In this document: piece after piece, positions 41,119 through 49,664 of the stretch | Layout of the letters: the number at the start of each line of letters is the position of its first letter | How positions within the stretch are numbered: the stretch's first letter is position 1 | Source: Mycobacterium sp. OTB74 | GTDB taxonomy: Bacteria; Actinomycetota; Actinomycetes; Mycobacteriales; Mycobacteriaceae | DNA length: 64,000 nt | Direction: 5' to 3' | NCBI RefSeq assembly: GCF_029892685.1 | Contig: NZ_JARXVD010000012.1 | Span: 1-64,000, forward strand | Program-made: the position numbers and the translations under genes | The notes under the pieces: generated by a model | The model's database searches: none | Told to the model about the DNA's origin: nothing | What the model saw: the letters and a program-made list of their open reading frames with translations, nothing else

Positions 41119-42363
41119 ATGGCTACCGACGAGTTAGGCACTGGACTGCCGTGGGTCGATGCCATCGCGGCGTCGTTTCCACAGCATTCGTTTGATGAGT
41201 TCCACACCCGCGAACTCCCCGCTCTCAGCGCACGGCACGGTGCCCTCGTCATCGAAGACCTTGCCGGGGTACCGCCACTTGCCTTCCAGTTCCCTGACGG
41301 CACCACCTACACCTGGCGCGCGACGCCATCGGGTGTGGAGGCAAGCCGCGGCGACAGCGACGCCGCCACCTTGGTCGAGCTCGACGCGACCACCTTCTCG
41401 GCGTTCCTGAACAGACTGCTGTCCGCATCCGGCGCCGTCCGCACTGACCGGGCGCGGCTGCATCGCGGAACCCTGCAGACCTGGCAACGCTGGGAGCCCG
41501 CCATCCAAACCCTGCTGACCGGAACCCCGATCTACACCGCCGCGGTGCGGGACAGTCTCGTTGACCGTGCCGGCAAGCCGCTCGATCTGCACCAGACATT
41601 CACGGTTGACGACGATCTCGAAACGATGCGCCACTTTTTCAATGTCGCCGGCTACCTGCATATCAGTGGCGTCTACAGCCCCGCCGAGATCGCCGCGTGG
41701 GGCGCGGAGGTTGAAAAAGTACGCACCATGAGTTCCCCCGGTGACCCGTTTTCGTGGTGGTCGTTGAACTCCAGCGGTACCGAAATCGTCACCCGCATCA
41801 ACTATCTGGGCCGCTACTCCACCGTCCTGCAAGCGTTGTGTACAGAACCACGAATGACCGCGTACGCCCGACTCGCGGGCCCCGAACTTCGGGTCTGCGA
41901 CGACCGGCTCGACGGGCCAATGGTTTTCATCAAGAACTCCGATGTGGTCAAAGGCGACGGCGATCTGGGCTGGCACGTCGATGACGGCATCGGCGGACAC
42001 CCCGTCATGTGCCCACTGATCCAGGCGGGCATCCAACTCGATTACGCAAACGCGGCCAACGGCCAATTGATGGTTCTGGCCGGGTCGCATCGCTACACCA
42101 AGCACTGGGTCCAATGGGGGCAAGAGGGCGACCTACCCGTCGTCAAGCTGGATACCGAACCTGGCAATCTGACACTGCATTACGGCGACATCATGCACAG
42201 CACTCCCCCGCCGACCGCGCCTAATGCCGGGCGCAGAGTCTTGTACTACAAGTTCGCCGAAGAGAAGACCTTCGGATGGGTTCCGGCGGGATGCCACTAC
42301 AACGATGCGCTCTTCCGCGTCGATGCCGCCGGCAAGGTATCCAGCCGGGCGGCGACGCACTGA
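41119..42363 (+). CDS. Phytanoyl-CoA dioxygenase-like protein with N-terminal extension
   Basis: A 414-residue protein. The C-terminal 250 residues match the PhyH non-heme iron/2-oxoglutarate oxygenase fold: the HxD motif in GWHVDDG and the distal His in GDIMHSTPPP. The first 150 residues form a separate domain that may be a lipid-binding SCP2-like unit (FPDGTTYTWRA, LVELDATTFSAFL). AAGGGA lies just before the ATG at 41119. It probably hydroxylates a lipid or acyl-CoA substrate. It is followed after 25 bp by a thioesterase gene. Confidence 0.8.
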   Translation: MATDELGTGLPWVDAIAASFPQHSFDEFHTRELPALSARHGALVIEDLAGVPPLAFQFPDGTTYTWRATPSGVEASRGDSDAATLVELDATTFSAFLNRLLSASGAVRTDRARLHRGTLQTWQRWEPAIQTLLTGTPIYTAAVRDSLVDRAGKPLDLHQTFTVDDDLETMRHFFNVAGYLHISGVYSPAEIAAWGAEVEKVRTMSSPGDPFSWWSLNSSGTEIVTRINYLGRYSTVLQALCTEPRMTAYARLAGPELRVCDDRLDGPMVFIKNSDVVKGDGDLGWHVDDGIGGHPVMCPLIQAGIQLDYANAANGQLMVLAGSHRYTKHWVQWGQEGDLPVVKLDTEPGNLTLHYGDIMHSTPPPTAPNAGRRVLYYKFAEEKTFGWVPAGCHYNDALFRVDAAGKVSSRAATH

Positions 42364-42388
42364 GGACACCCGACCAACACGAGGCATC

Positions 42389-43201
42389 ATGTTGAGCGTG
42401 ACCGGCACTCACTCGTTCGATAAAGCCCTGCAACTGCAGCCCGTCGATGACACCCGCATGCGTGGCAGGACTCAGCCGGAATGGGCGAACATGGTCGGCC
42501 CATTCGGCGGGGTCACTGCGGCGACACTACTGCGCGAGGCAGAGATGCGGCCGGATCGCATCGGTGAACCGCTGGCGCTCACCGTCAACTTCGCGGCGCC
42601 CATCGCCGACGGCGAGTTCGACATCTCGCTTCGACCCGCCCGCACCAACCGGACCAACCAGCACTGGATCGCCGAACTCAGCCAACAAGGCGACGTCACG
42701 ACAACTGCCACCATGGTCTTCGGCGTCCGTCGAGACACGTGGTCGGACAACGAGACCCGGATGCCGACCGTGGTGCAACCCGAGGGACTCGCAACCAGCG
42801 GCCCTCCACTGACGTGGGTCAGCCAATATGACACGCGGTACGTCGAAAACCCTTTTCCGGCAGAGGGTTCCGCGCCCGGTCAGTCATCCAGGACGACGTT
42901 GTGGGTGCGTGACGCCCACCAGCGCGGCCTTGACTTTGCCGCGCTCGCTGCGATGTCCGACATCTTCTATCCTCGCGTTTTCCTACGGCGTGGCCAATTT
43001 TCCCCGGCCGGGACAATTTCGCTCACCACGTACTTTCATGCCAACGGGCAGGAGCTCGAAGAACTCGGCGGTGACTTCGTGTTAGGCAGTGCACACGCAA
43101 ACCGCTTCTCAGACGGGTACTTCGACCAGAGCGCACATGTTTGGGCCCGCGACGGCGCGCTGTTGGCCAGCACCCATCAGCTCGTGTATTTCAAGAGCTG
43201 A
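42389..43201 (+). CDS. Acyl-CoA thioesterase-like (double hotdog) protein
   Basis: A 270-residue TesB-like thioesterase-family protein made of two hotdog domains. The N-terminal domain has FGGVTAATLL and NFAAPIADGEF; the C-terminal domain has a DIFYPRVF segment and ends VWARDGALLASTHQLVYF, typical of mycobacterial acyl-CoA thioesterases. The start at 42389 follows a GAGG site. Together with the PhyH-like gene it suggests acyl-CoA processing. Substrate chain length unknown. Confidence 0.83.
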   Translation: MLSVTGTHSFDKALQLQPVDDTRMRGRTQPEWANMVGPFGGVTAATLLREAEMRPDRIGEPLALTVNFAAPIADGEFDISLRPARTNRTNQHWIAELSQQGDVTTTATMVFGVRRDTWSDNETRMPTVVQPEGLATSGPPLTWVSQYDTRYVENPFPAEGSAPGQSSRTTLWVRDAHQRGLDFAALAAMSDIFYPRVFLRRGQFSPAGTISLTTYFHANGQELEELGGDFVLGSAHANRFSDGYFDQSAHVWARDGALLASTHQLVYFKS

Positions 43202-43204
43202 AGC

Positions 43205-44026
43205 TCAGGAGAACACCGGCTGGCCGTCCGCACCCAGCAGATAACGCTCGGTCCCTTCAGCCACACGTGGCGCGTCCCCGCCTAGCGCCACGGCGATCTT
43301 GTTGATGGCGTTGCGCATGACGTCGAGCGTGATCTCCGTGGCCTCGGCGTCGGAGAAATGCGCACGCACGCCGGCGACCACATCCGCCGAAATCTGCCAC
43401 GGCGTCCAGACCAGCGCGTCGACGTAACGAAGCGCGGCCTTGTGCCGCTCGTCCAGCAACTGCGATGACTCGTACAGCTCGATATCGGAGTACATCGACT
43501 CGTTGCCACCCGCATCCAGCGCGGTGCCCTCGCGCAGCGACTTGCACAGCCGGCAGTTGTGCGCCGCGGCCCCGCGCAAGCGCACTACCTCGGTCATCAC
43601 CGGGTCCAACTCGCGGAGCGCGCCGACGGTGCTCGCGAACCGATTCAGCAGCAGGTCCGTCGGATCGGTGTCGCGGTCCCAATCACCCGGATCGGAAACC
43701 GGCGGCAGCCCCAACGCAGCGAATCCAGCACGAACCCGTGGCACGAAGTCGGCGATGAACATCAGCGCTGCCACACGAAAAGCATTGCGGCCCAGCGCTG
43801 CCAAAAATTCCTCGCGCTGAGCGGCGGTGATCGCCGACACGTCAGTGCTGAACTGTTCGGCGAACTCGGCGACCAGCGGCTCCAAGTCAGCGGACGGACC
43901 GACCGCCACTTCATGGGGCAGTGCCACCAACCTCAGCGTCTTTGCCGATTTCTCACGCATCACTGCATTGAGCCGGCGATCAGCAGATGGTGACAACGCG
44001 ATCAGAGACGTCAGTAGCTGCTCCAC
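43205..44026 (-). CDS. AhpD/carboxymuconolactone decarboxylase-like protein
   Basis: A 273-residue protein with an AhpD-type domain in its second half: the redox CxxC in AAAHNCRLCKSLR and the helix EITLDVMRNAINKIAVAL. Such proteins act as peroxidases or disulfide reductases. The first half is a less conserved helical region. The GTG at 44026 is chosen because GATAAT lies 7 nt upstream; the frame is open to 44092. It is divergent from the threonine aldolase gene and converges on the thioesterase gene. Confidence 0.78.
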   Translation of the reverse strand: MEQLLTSLIALSPSADRRLNAVMREKSAKTLRLVALPHEVAVGPSADLEPLVAEFAEQFSTDVSAITAAQREEFLAALGRNAFRVAALMFIADFVPRVRAGFAALGLPPVSDPGDWDRDTDPTDLLLNRFASTVGALRELDPVMTEVVRLRGAAAHNCRLCKSLREGTALDAGGNESMYSDIELYESSQLLDERHKAALRYVDALVWTPWQISADVVAGVRAHFSDAEATEITLDVMRNAINKIAVALGGDAPRVAEGTERYLLGADGQPVFS

Positions 44027-44033
44027 GCTCCGG

Positions 44034-44039
44034 ATTATC
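44034..44039 (-). promoter_or_regulatory. -10 element for leaderless AhpD-like mRNA
   Basis: GATAAT on the minus strand is followed by exactly 7 nt and then the GTG at 44026. It fits the leaderless geometry seen for several genes in the window. Confidence 0.55.
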
Positions 44040-44061
44040 GCCTTGATGAGACCATCGACGC

Positions 44062-45087
44062 ATGGGTTCGACCATCTCGGCCGCATTCGCATCGGACAAC
44101 GCCGCCCCGGCCCACCCTCACGTAATCGAAGCCATCATCAGCGCCAATCAAGGCGCCGTGAGCTCTTATGGAGCCGATCCCAGCACCGATCGTGCTGCGT
44201 GTGCCCTCCGAGAGGCATTTGATGCGCCCGATGCCGAGGTTCTTTTCGCGCTGACCGGTACCGCTACCAACATCATCGCGCTGGGCGCCGCGGCGCAACC
44301 CTGGCAACAAATACTGTGCAGCGACATCGCGCACTCGTTGCTAGACGAAGCCGGCGGCCCGGTCCGGCTGTCCGGTGCACAGTTGACGCCGCTGCCCAGT
44401 GACGATGGCCTCATCGCACCGCAGTCGCTGGATCAGCACATCGCCCGTCGCGGCGATGTACACCACTCCCAGCCACGTATCGTCACCATCACCCAGTCCA
44501 CCGAGAACGGCCGCGTCTGGTCTCCCGGCGCACTGGCCGAATTCATCGATTACGCCCACAGTCACGACCTGCTGGTGCATGTGGATGGTGCCCGCCTGGC
44601 CAATGCCATTGCTGCGCTGGGCGTGCATCCTCGCGATGCCGTCGGCGACGCCGATATCGTCACAGTCGGCGGCACCAAGAACGGTTTGTTGTTCGGTGAC
44701 GCAGTGGTGGTCCGCCGGCCCGAACAATTCCGTGGAATTCGCTTCCTGCAGAAGCAGATCGGCCATCTGGCCAGCAAACACCGGTTTGTCTCGGCTCAGT
44801 TCGAAGCGATCTTGCAAGACGGCCTTTGGTTGCAGACCGCGGCCCACGCCAACCGCATGGCAGCCGCATTGAGCGACGGAATGCGGGCGGCAGACGTGCG
44901 ACTGGCCGCCCCGACGGAGGCCAACGAAGTGTTCGTCGTCCTTGATGCGCAGACCGTGGCGCGAGTCCGAGAACACTTCGCCGTGCACGCTCCCGACCCA
45001 CTGCTACCGGTGATCCGATTCGTCTGCTCCTGGGCTACCACCGAGGAGGATGTGGCAGCTGCGCTGAGCCTTATTGCGCCTGGCTGA
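44062..45087 (+). CDS. Low-specificity L-threonine aldolase
   Basis: A 341-residue PLP enzyme of the beta-eliminating lyase/threonine aldolase family. The PLP lysine is K206 in VGGTKNG and the cofactor Asp is D175 in HVDGARLA. It cleaves threonine or allo-threonine to glycine and acetaldehyde. The stop overlaps that of the convergent TldE gene by 17 bp, so the two 3' ends are interlocked. The start is the first ATG after the divergent promoter region. Confidence 0.88.
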   Translation: MGSTISAAFASDNAAPAHPHVIEAIISANQGAVSSYGADPSTDRAACALREAFDAPDAEVLFALTGTATNIIALGAAAQPWQQILCSDIAHSLLDEAGGPVRLSGAQLTPLPSDDGLIAPQSLDQHIARRGDVHHSQPRIVTITQSTENGRVWSPGALAEFIDYAHSHDLLVHVDGARLANAIAALGVHPRDAVGDADIVTVGGTKNGLLFGDAVVVRRPEQFRGIRFLQKQIGHLASKHRFVSAQFEAILQDGLWLQTAAHANRMAAALSDGMRAADVRLAAPTEANEVFVVLDAQTVARVREHFAVHAPDPLLPVIRFVCSWATTEEDVAAALSLIAPG

Positions 45088-46441
45088 CCGACGACATGTG
45101 AAAGTCCGGAATCCGCAGCGTCGGCATCTGCGCGCGGGTCGCCCAGTCCCCCCATTCGCGGGGCAGGGTCTGCTCGCTGATGCCGGCCTCGGTGGCCCGA
45201 CGCAGCAGGTCCAAAGGGCTCTCGTTGAACCGGAAGTTGTTGACCGCTGCCGTCACTTCGCCGTCCTCGATCAAGTAGACCCCGTCGCGGGTCAGCCCGG
45301 TGAGCAGCAGCACGGTCGGGTCGACCTCGCGGATGTACCAGAGCGTGGACAACAACAGCCCACGCTCGGTGGCCGCGATCATATCGGCCAGCTCGGCCGT
45401 GCCGCCGGTCATCAGCAGGTTGTCGGCGGGCACCGCGACGGGTGCACCGAATTCCACTGCGGCAGAACGCGGATAGGCCAGGGCATTGATCGCGCCATCG
45501 CGAATCCAGTCCACCCGGCCGATGTCAAGGCCGTTGTCGAACACCGACACCCGTTCCGACGAACTCGATGTGGCCACGAACGGCTGGCAATTCAGCCCTG
45601 CGGCAAGGGGATCCGAGTACAGCGTCAGCCCCAGGTCGGTCAGCTTCTCCCCCACCCGGGTACCCCCCGGCGCCGACAACGCGGTGCGCCCTTCCTGCGC
45701 GCCACGGCCGTCCATGCTCCAGCCCAGATAGATCATCATGTCGGCGACGGTGGACGGCGGCATCAGGGTCTCGTAGCGGCCAGCCGGCAATGCCACGGTG
45801 CGCGACGCCCACCCCAACCGCAACGACAGGTCATCGAGCATGGAATCGATTGGCACATCAGTGAAGTCGGCAGTACTGACACCGACCCAGGCGCTCGCGC
45901 CATTGCGTTTGGCATTGATTTCCACCGACCCCGTCGGCTGGCTGAACCGCCGCCGAATGCCTCCAGAGGTAGCGAGGTAGACGGTGTCAAGTTCGTGCCG
46001 GGCGAAGCCGTACAGGGCGTCGGCCCCCTGAAACCCGGCGGCCAAACCGTTTGCGACACCGCCGAATACCCCGGCACCGGTCAGTGGCGAGGGCGCGTCC
46101 CAGTCATCGGGGCATTCCGCACCGGACAGCGCAGGCGCGCTGTCCCGCGCCTCCGGCGCCGACCGAGCCGACTCCTGCGACGCGGCAACCAGCCCGGCGA
46201 TGGTGTCCGGATCCACTTCACTGGACTTCACCGAGCCGACATGTGCCGCATTCTCTTGGCGGACAATCGAGATGACCGTGGTTTCCCGGCTGACAGATTC
46301 GCCGTTTGTGGTCATCGAGTTGCCGGCCCAGCGCAGCGACGCGGTAGACCGGTCGGTCACCAGCACGATGGTTTCGTCGACGCCGCCGCGACGGACAGCC
46401 TCAGCCAGCACCAGTTCGACGACCTGTGGTGCACTGATCAT
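45071..46441 (-). CDS. tldE: TldE/PmbA-type metallopeptidase partner
   Basis: A 456-residue TldE/PmbA-family protein that lacks the HExxH zinc motif, as expected for the non-catalytic partner of TldD. TldD/TldE heterodimers process modified peptides or assist removal of leader peptides. The start ATG at 46441 overlaps the tldD stop by 4 nt, ensuring equal translation. The order and neighbours match Rv2314c/Rv2315c next to the usp operon. Confidence 0.88.
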   Translation of the reverse strand: MISAPQVVELVLAEAVRRGGVDETIVLVTDRSTASLRWAGNSMTTNGESVSRETTVISIVRQENAAHVGSVKSSEVDPDTIAGLVAASQESARSAPEARDSAPALSGAECPDDWDAPSPLTGAGVFGGVANGLAAGFQGADALYGFARHELDTVYLATSGGIRRRFSQPTGSVEINAKRNGASAWVGVSTADFTDVPIDSMLDDLSLRLGWASRTVALPAGRYETLMPPSTVADMMIYLGWSMDGRGAQEGRTALSAPGGTRVGEKLTDLGLTLYSDPLAAGLNCQPFVATSSSSERVSVFDNGLDIGRVDWIRDGAINALAYPRSAAVEFGAPVAVPADNLLMTGGTAELADMIAATERGLLLSTLWYIREVDPTVLLLTGLTRDGVYLIEDGEVTAAVNNFRFNESPLDLLRRATEAGISEQTLPREWGDWATRAQMPTLRIPDFHMSSVSQAQ

Positions 46442-47958
46442 GAACGCCCCGATTCGGTTCGCGTGTTGAGCACATTGATGCCACGGAACAACGCCGACGG
46501 ACAGCCGTGACTGACCGCGGCTACCTGACCGGGCTGAGCCTTGCCGCAGTTGAACGCCCCGCCTAGACGCCAGGTCGACTGTCCGCCAACGGCTTCCATC
46601 GACCCCCAGAAATCCGTGGTGGTTGCCTGGTAGGCGACGTCGCGGAGTTGCCCGTCGAGCTTGCCGTCGCGGATGCGGAAGAACCGCTGCCCGGTGAACT
46701 GAAAGTTGTACCGCTGCATGTCGATTGACCACGATTTGTCGCCGACGATATAGATGCCGTCCTGGACCCTCGAGATCAGGTCGTCGGTGCTCAGGTCCTC
46801 GGGGCCGGGCTGCAGTGAGACATTGGCCATCCGCTGAATCGGGACGTGGTGCGGGGAGTCGGCGTATGAGCAGCCGTTGGACCGAGCCACCCCGAGCTTG
46901 GGTGCGAATACTCGATCCAGTTGGTAGCCCACGAAAACTCCGTCGCGCACCAGGTCCCAGCTCTGCGCGCGCACACCCTCGTCGTCAAATCCGATGGTGG
47001 CCAGGCCGTAGTCGACCGTGCGATCGGCAGTGACGTTCATTATCGGCGATCCGTACTGCATGGTCCCGAGTTTGTCCGGAGTGGCGAATGAGGTGCCCGC
47101 GTAGGCCGCCTCGTAACCGATGGCACGATCGTATTCTGTTGCGTGACCGATGGATTCGTGGATGGTAAGCCACAGGTTGGTGGGGTCGATAACCAGGTCG
47201 GTCGGCCCGGGTGTCACGCTGGGCGCCTTGACCTTCTCAGCCAGCAGTGCCGGCAGCTGCGCCAGTTCTGTTGTCCAGTCCCATACCTCGTCGCCTGCAA
47301 CGGCCTCCCAGCCGCGTGCAGTCGGCGGGGCCAGGGTCTGCATGTTCTCGAAGCTGCCTGCATCGGTGTCGACGGTGACGGCCTCCAGCGACGGCATCAC
47401 GCGGACCCGCTGCTGGGTAATCGACGAGCCGAACGCGTCGGCGTAGAACACCTGCTCCTTGACCGCTTGCACGCTCGCCGATACGTGATTCACTCCGTCG
47501 GCCGCGAGCAGACGGCCGGTGTATTCGCCCAGTACCGCGATCTTGTCGGCGGTGGGTACGTCGAACGGATCGATGCGGTAGTCCGACACCCACAACACAT
47601 CGCTGTACACCGGCTCGGGTGCCAGCTCGATGCGTTCGGCATTCAGCGGCGCCAGTGAGACCGCCACCTGCACCGCACGCCGGGCGGTCTCGGCGGCCAC
47701 GGCCGGGCTCAGCTCAGCATGCGATGCGAAACCCCAGGTGCCGTCGACGATCACCCGCACCGCCAGACCGATCTCCCGGGTCACCACCGAAGTCTCCAAT
47801 TCGCCGTCGCGCAACTGGATCAGTTCGGTGGTGATGCGGTGAATCCGCAGGTCGGCGTAGCTCGCACCAGCCGTCAATGCAGCCGACACCGCGGCCTCGG
47901 CCAGCTCATGACGCGGTAATGCCAGGAAATCGGCGTCAACCCGCCTCAGCACAGTCAC
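46438..47958 (-). CDS. tldD: TldD-type zinc metallopeptidase
   Basis: A 506-residue TldD-family peptidase. The active-site motif HESIGHATE is intact (two His and Glu as zinc/catalytic residues). The C-terminal region with RDGVFVGYQ and SPHHVP is typical. It starts at GTG with GGTGGAG upstream, divergent from uspA. Its promoter apparently shares a TTAATTAA core with uspA. The peptide substrate in mycobacteria is unknown. Confidence 0.92.
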   Translation of the reverse strand: MTVLRRVDADFLALPRHELAEAAVSAALTAGASYADLRIHRITTELIQLRDGELETSVVTREIGLAVRVIVDGTWGFASHAELSPAVAAETARRAVQVAVSLAPLNAERIELAPEPVYSDVLWVSDYRIDPFDVPTADKIAVLGEYTGRLLAADGVNHVSASVQAVKEQVFYADAFGSSITQQRVRVMPSLEAVTVDTDAGSFENMQTLAPPTARGWEAVAGDEVWDWTTELAQLPALLAEKVKAPSVTPGPTDLVIDPTNLWLTIHESIGHATEYDRAIGYEAAYAGTSFATPDKLGTMQYGSPIMNVTADRTVDYGLATIGFDDEGVRAQSWDLVRDGVFVGYQLDRVFAPKLGVARSNGCSYADSPHHVPIQRMANVSLQPGPEDLSTDDLISRVQDGIYIVGDKSWSIDMQRYNFQFTGQRFFRIRDGKLDGQLRDVAYQATTTDFWGSMEAVGGQSTWRLGGAFNCGKAQPGQVAAVSHGCPSALFRGINVLNTRTESGRS

Positions 47959-47981
47959 GGCTCCACCGTAGTGGGCGCGCT

Positions 47982-47989
47982 TTAATTAA
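47982..47989. promoter_or_regulatory. Palindromic TTAATTAA shared by divergent tldD and uspA
   Basis: TTAATTAA is an 8-bp palindrome in the 34-bp gap between the starts of tldD and uspA. It can supply an AT-rich -10 core for both directions, ending 3 nt before the uspA GTG and 23 nt before the tldD GTG. This implies competition or co-regulation of the two promoters. Confidence 0.4.
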
Positions 47990-47992
47990 CTC

Positions 47993-48865
47993 GTGCAGCA
48001 CCACCGGTTTCGCGACACCATGACTGGCTATGCGCTGCTCGCACCCAGCCTGTTCGGCGTGGCGCTGTTCCTGCTGCTGCCCATGCTGGTCGTCGGCTGG
48101 CTGAGCCTGCAACGCTGGGACCTGTTGGGGCCCATCCGGTTTGTCGGACTGGATAACTGGCATTCGGTGTTGACCGACCCCACCTTCGGCCGGTCCATGG
48201 CTGTGACACTGACATTCGTCGCAATGGTAGTGCCGGTGCAGACCGTGTTGGGGTTGCTGGCCGCCGCGCTGTTGGCGCGTGGCCTGCCGGGCACCGGGTT
48301 CTTCCGCACGCTGTACGTATTGCCGTGGATTTGTTCCCCGTTGGCCATCGGTGTGTTGTGGCGCTGGATTCTGGCCCCCACCGACGGTGCGGTCAGCACG
48401 GTGTTGGGCCATCGCATCGAATGGCTGACCGACCCGGGGTTGGCGCTGCCGGTGGTCTCGGCGGTGACGGTGTGGACCAACGTCGGATACGTGACGCTGT
48501 TCTTCCTGGCGGGCATCCTGGCCATTCCGCATGACGTGCACAACGCGGCCCGGATCGACGGCGCTACCAGTTGGCAGCGGTTCCGTCGAATCACCCTGCC
48601 GATGCTGCGACCCACCATGTTCTTTGTGCTGGTGACCGGCATAGTCAGTGCCGCGCAGGTTTTCGATACCGTCTACGCGCTGACCGGCGGCGGTCCGCAG
48701 AACCGCACCGATCTGATCGCGCATCGCATCTACACCGAGGCATTCGGCACCGCTGCGGTGGGTCGCGCCGCGGTAATGGCATTGATCCTGTTCGTGGTGC
48801 TGCTCGGGGTCACCGTTGTGCAGCATCTCTACTTCCGCCGACGGGTCAGCTATGACCTTACGTAA
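47993..48865 (+). CDS. uspA: Amino-sugar ABC importer permease UspA
   Basis: A 290-residue MalF-type sugar ABC permease with six membrane helices and the EAA loop (NAARIDGATSWQRFRRITLP) near residue 185 that contacts the ATPase. Gene order and similarity match M. tuberculosis Rv2316 (UspA), part of an importer reported to bind amino sugars. It starts at GTG, perhaps on a leaderless mRNA. The end overlaps the uspB start by 14 nt. Confidence 0.9.
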   Translation: MQHHRFRDTMTGYALLAPSLFGVALFLLLPMLVVGWLSLQRWDLLGPIRFVGLDNWHSVLTDPTFGRSMAVTLTFVAMVVPVQTVLGLLAAALLARGLPGTGFFRTLYVLPWICSPLAIGVLWRWILAPTDGAVSTVLGHRIEWLTDPGLALPVVSAVTVWTNVGYVTLFFLAGILAIPHDVHNAARIDGATSWQRFRRITLPMLRPTMFFVLVTGIVSAAQVFDTVYALTGGGPQNRTDLIAHRIYTEAFGTAAVGRAAVMALILFVVLLGVTVVQHLYFRRRVSYDLT

Positions 48866-49664
48866 CGGACTGATCTACACGGCACTTGTACTCGGGGCCG
48901 TCGTCACGCTGTTGCCGTTCGGTCTGGGGCTGATGACATCGTTCACCACGGCGCAGCAGTTCAACACCGGCTCACCGCTGTCGCTGCCGGACCCGCCGAC
49001 GCTGGACAACTACACCGCACTGGCCGACGCCGGATTCGGCCGCGCAGCCCTGGTCACGGCGCTGATGACAGCGGTGATCCTGGTGAGCCAGATGACCTTT
49101 TCGGTGACGGCCGCCTACGCGTTCGCCCGCCTCGAATTCCCCGGTCGGGAGGTGTTGTTCTGGCTGTATCTGGCCACCCTGATGGTGCCGGCGACGGTCA
49201 CCGTAGTGCCGCTGTATCTGATGATGGCCGAGGCCGGCCTGCGAAACACGTTCTGGGCCCTGGTGTTGCCGTTCATGTTCGGCTCGCCATACGCGATCTT
49301 CCTGCTGCGTGAGTACTTTCGGTCGATCCCAGAGGATCTGCTGCGGGCGGCCCGTATCGACGGCGCCGGGACGGCCGACGTCATCGTGCATGTGGTACTG
49401 CCGGCCAGTCGGTCAATCCTGGTGACGCTGGGTCTGATCACCGTTGTCTCACAATGGAACAGCTTCATGTGGCCGCTGGTGATCACCAGCGGCCAACACT
49501 GGCGGGTACTGACGGTAGCCACCGCCGGTCTGCAGTCCAGATTCGACGCGCAGTGGACGGTAGTGATGGCGGCGACGACCGTGGCGATCGTTCCACTGGT
49601 GGTGGTGTTCAGCGCGCTGGGCCGGCACATCGTCCGCTCGATCGTGGTCACCGGCATCAAATGA
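48852..49664 (+). CDS. uspB: Amino-sugar ABC importer permease UspB
   Basis: A 270-residue MalG-type permease with six membrane helices and an EAA loop (RAARIDGAGTADVIVHVVLP) near residue 175. It forms the transport channel with UspA. It overlaps uspA by 14 nt and uspC by 4 nt. No ATPase is encoded in the operon, so it must borrow a general sugar ATPase such as SugC from elsewhere. Confidence 0.9.
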   Translation: MTLRNGLIYTALVLGAVVTLLPFGLGLMTSFTTAQQFNTGSPLSLPDPPTLDNYTALADAGFGRAALVTALMTAVILVSQMTFSVTAAYAFARLEFPGREVLFWLYLATLMVPATVTVVPLYLMMAEAGLRNTFWALVLPFMFGSPYAIFLLREYFRSIPEDLLRAARIDGAGTADVIVHVVLPASRSILVTLGLITVVSQWNSFMWPLVITSGQHWRVLTVATAGLQSRFDAQWTVVMAATTVAIVPLVVVFSALGRHIVRSIVVTGIK

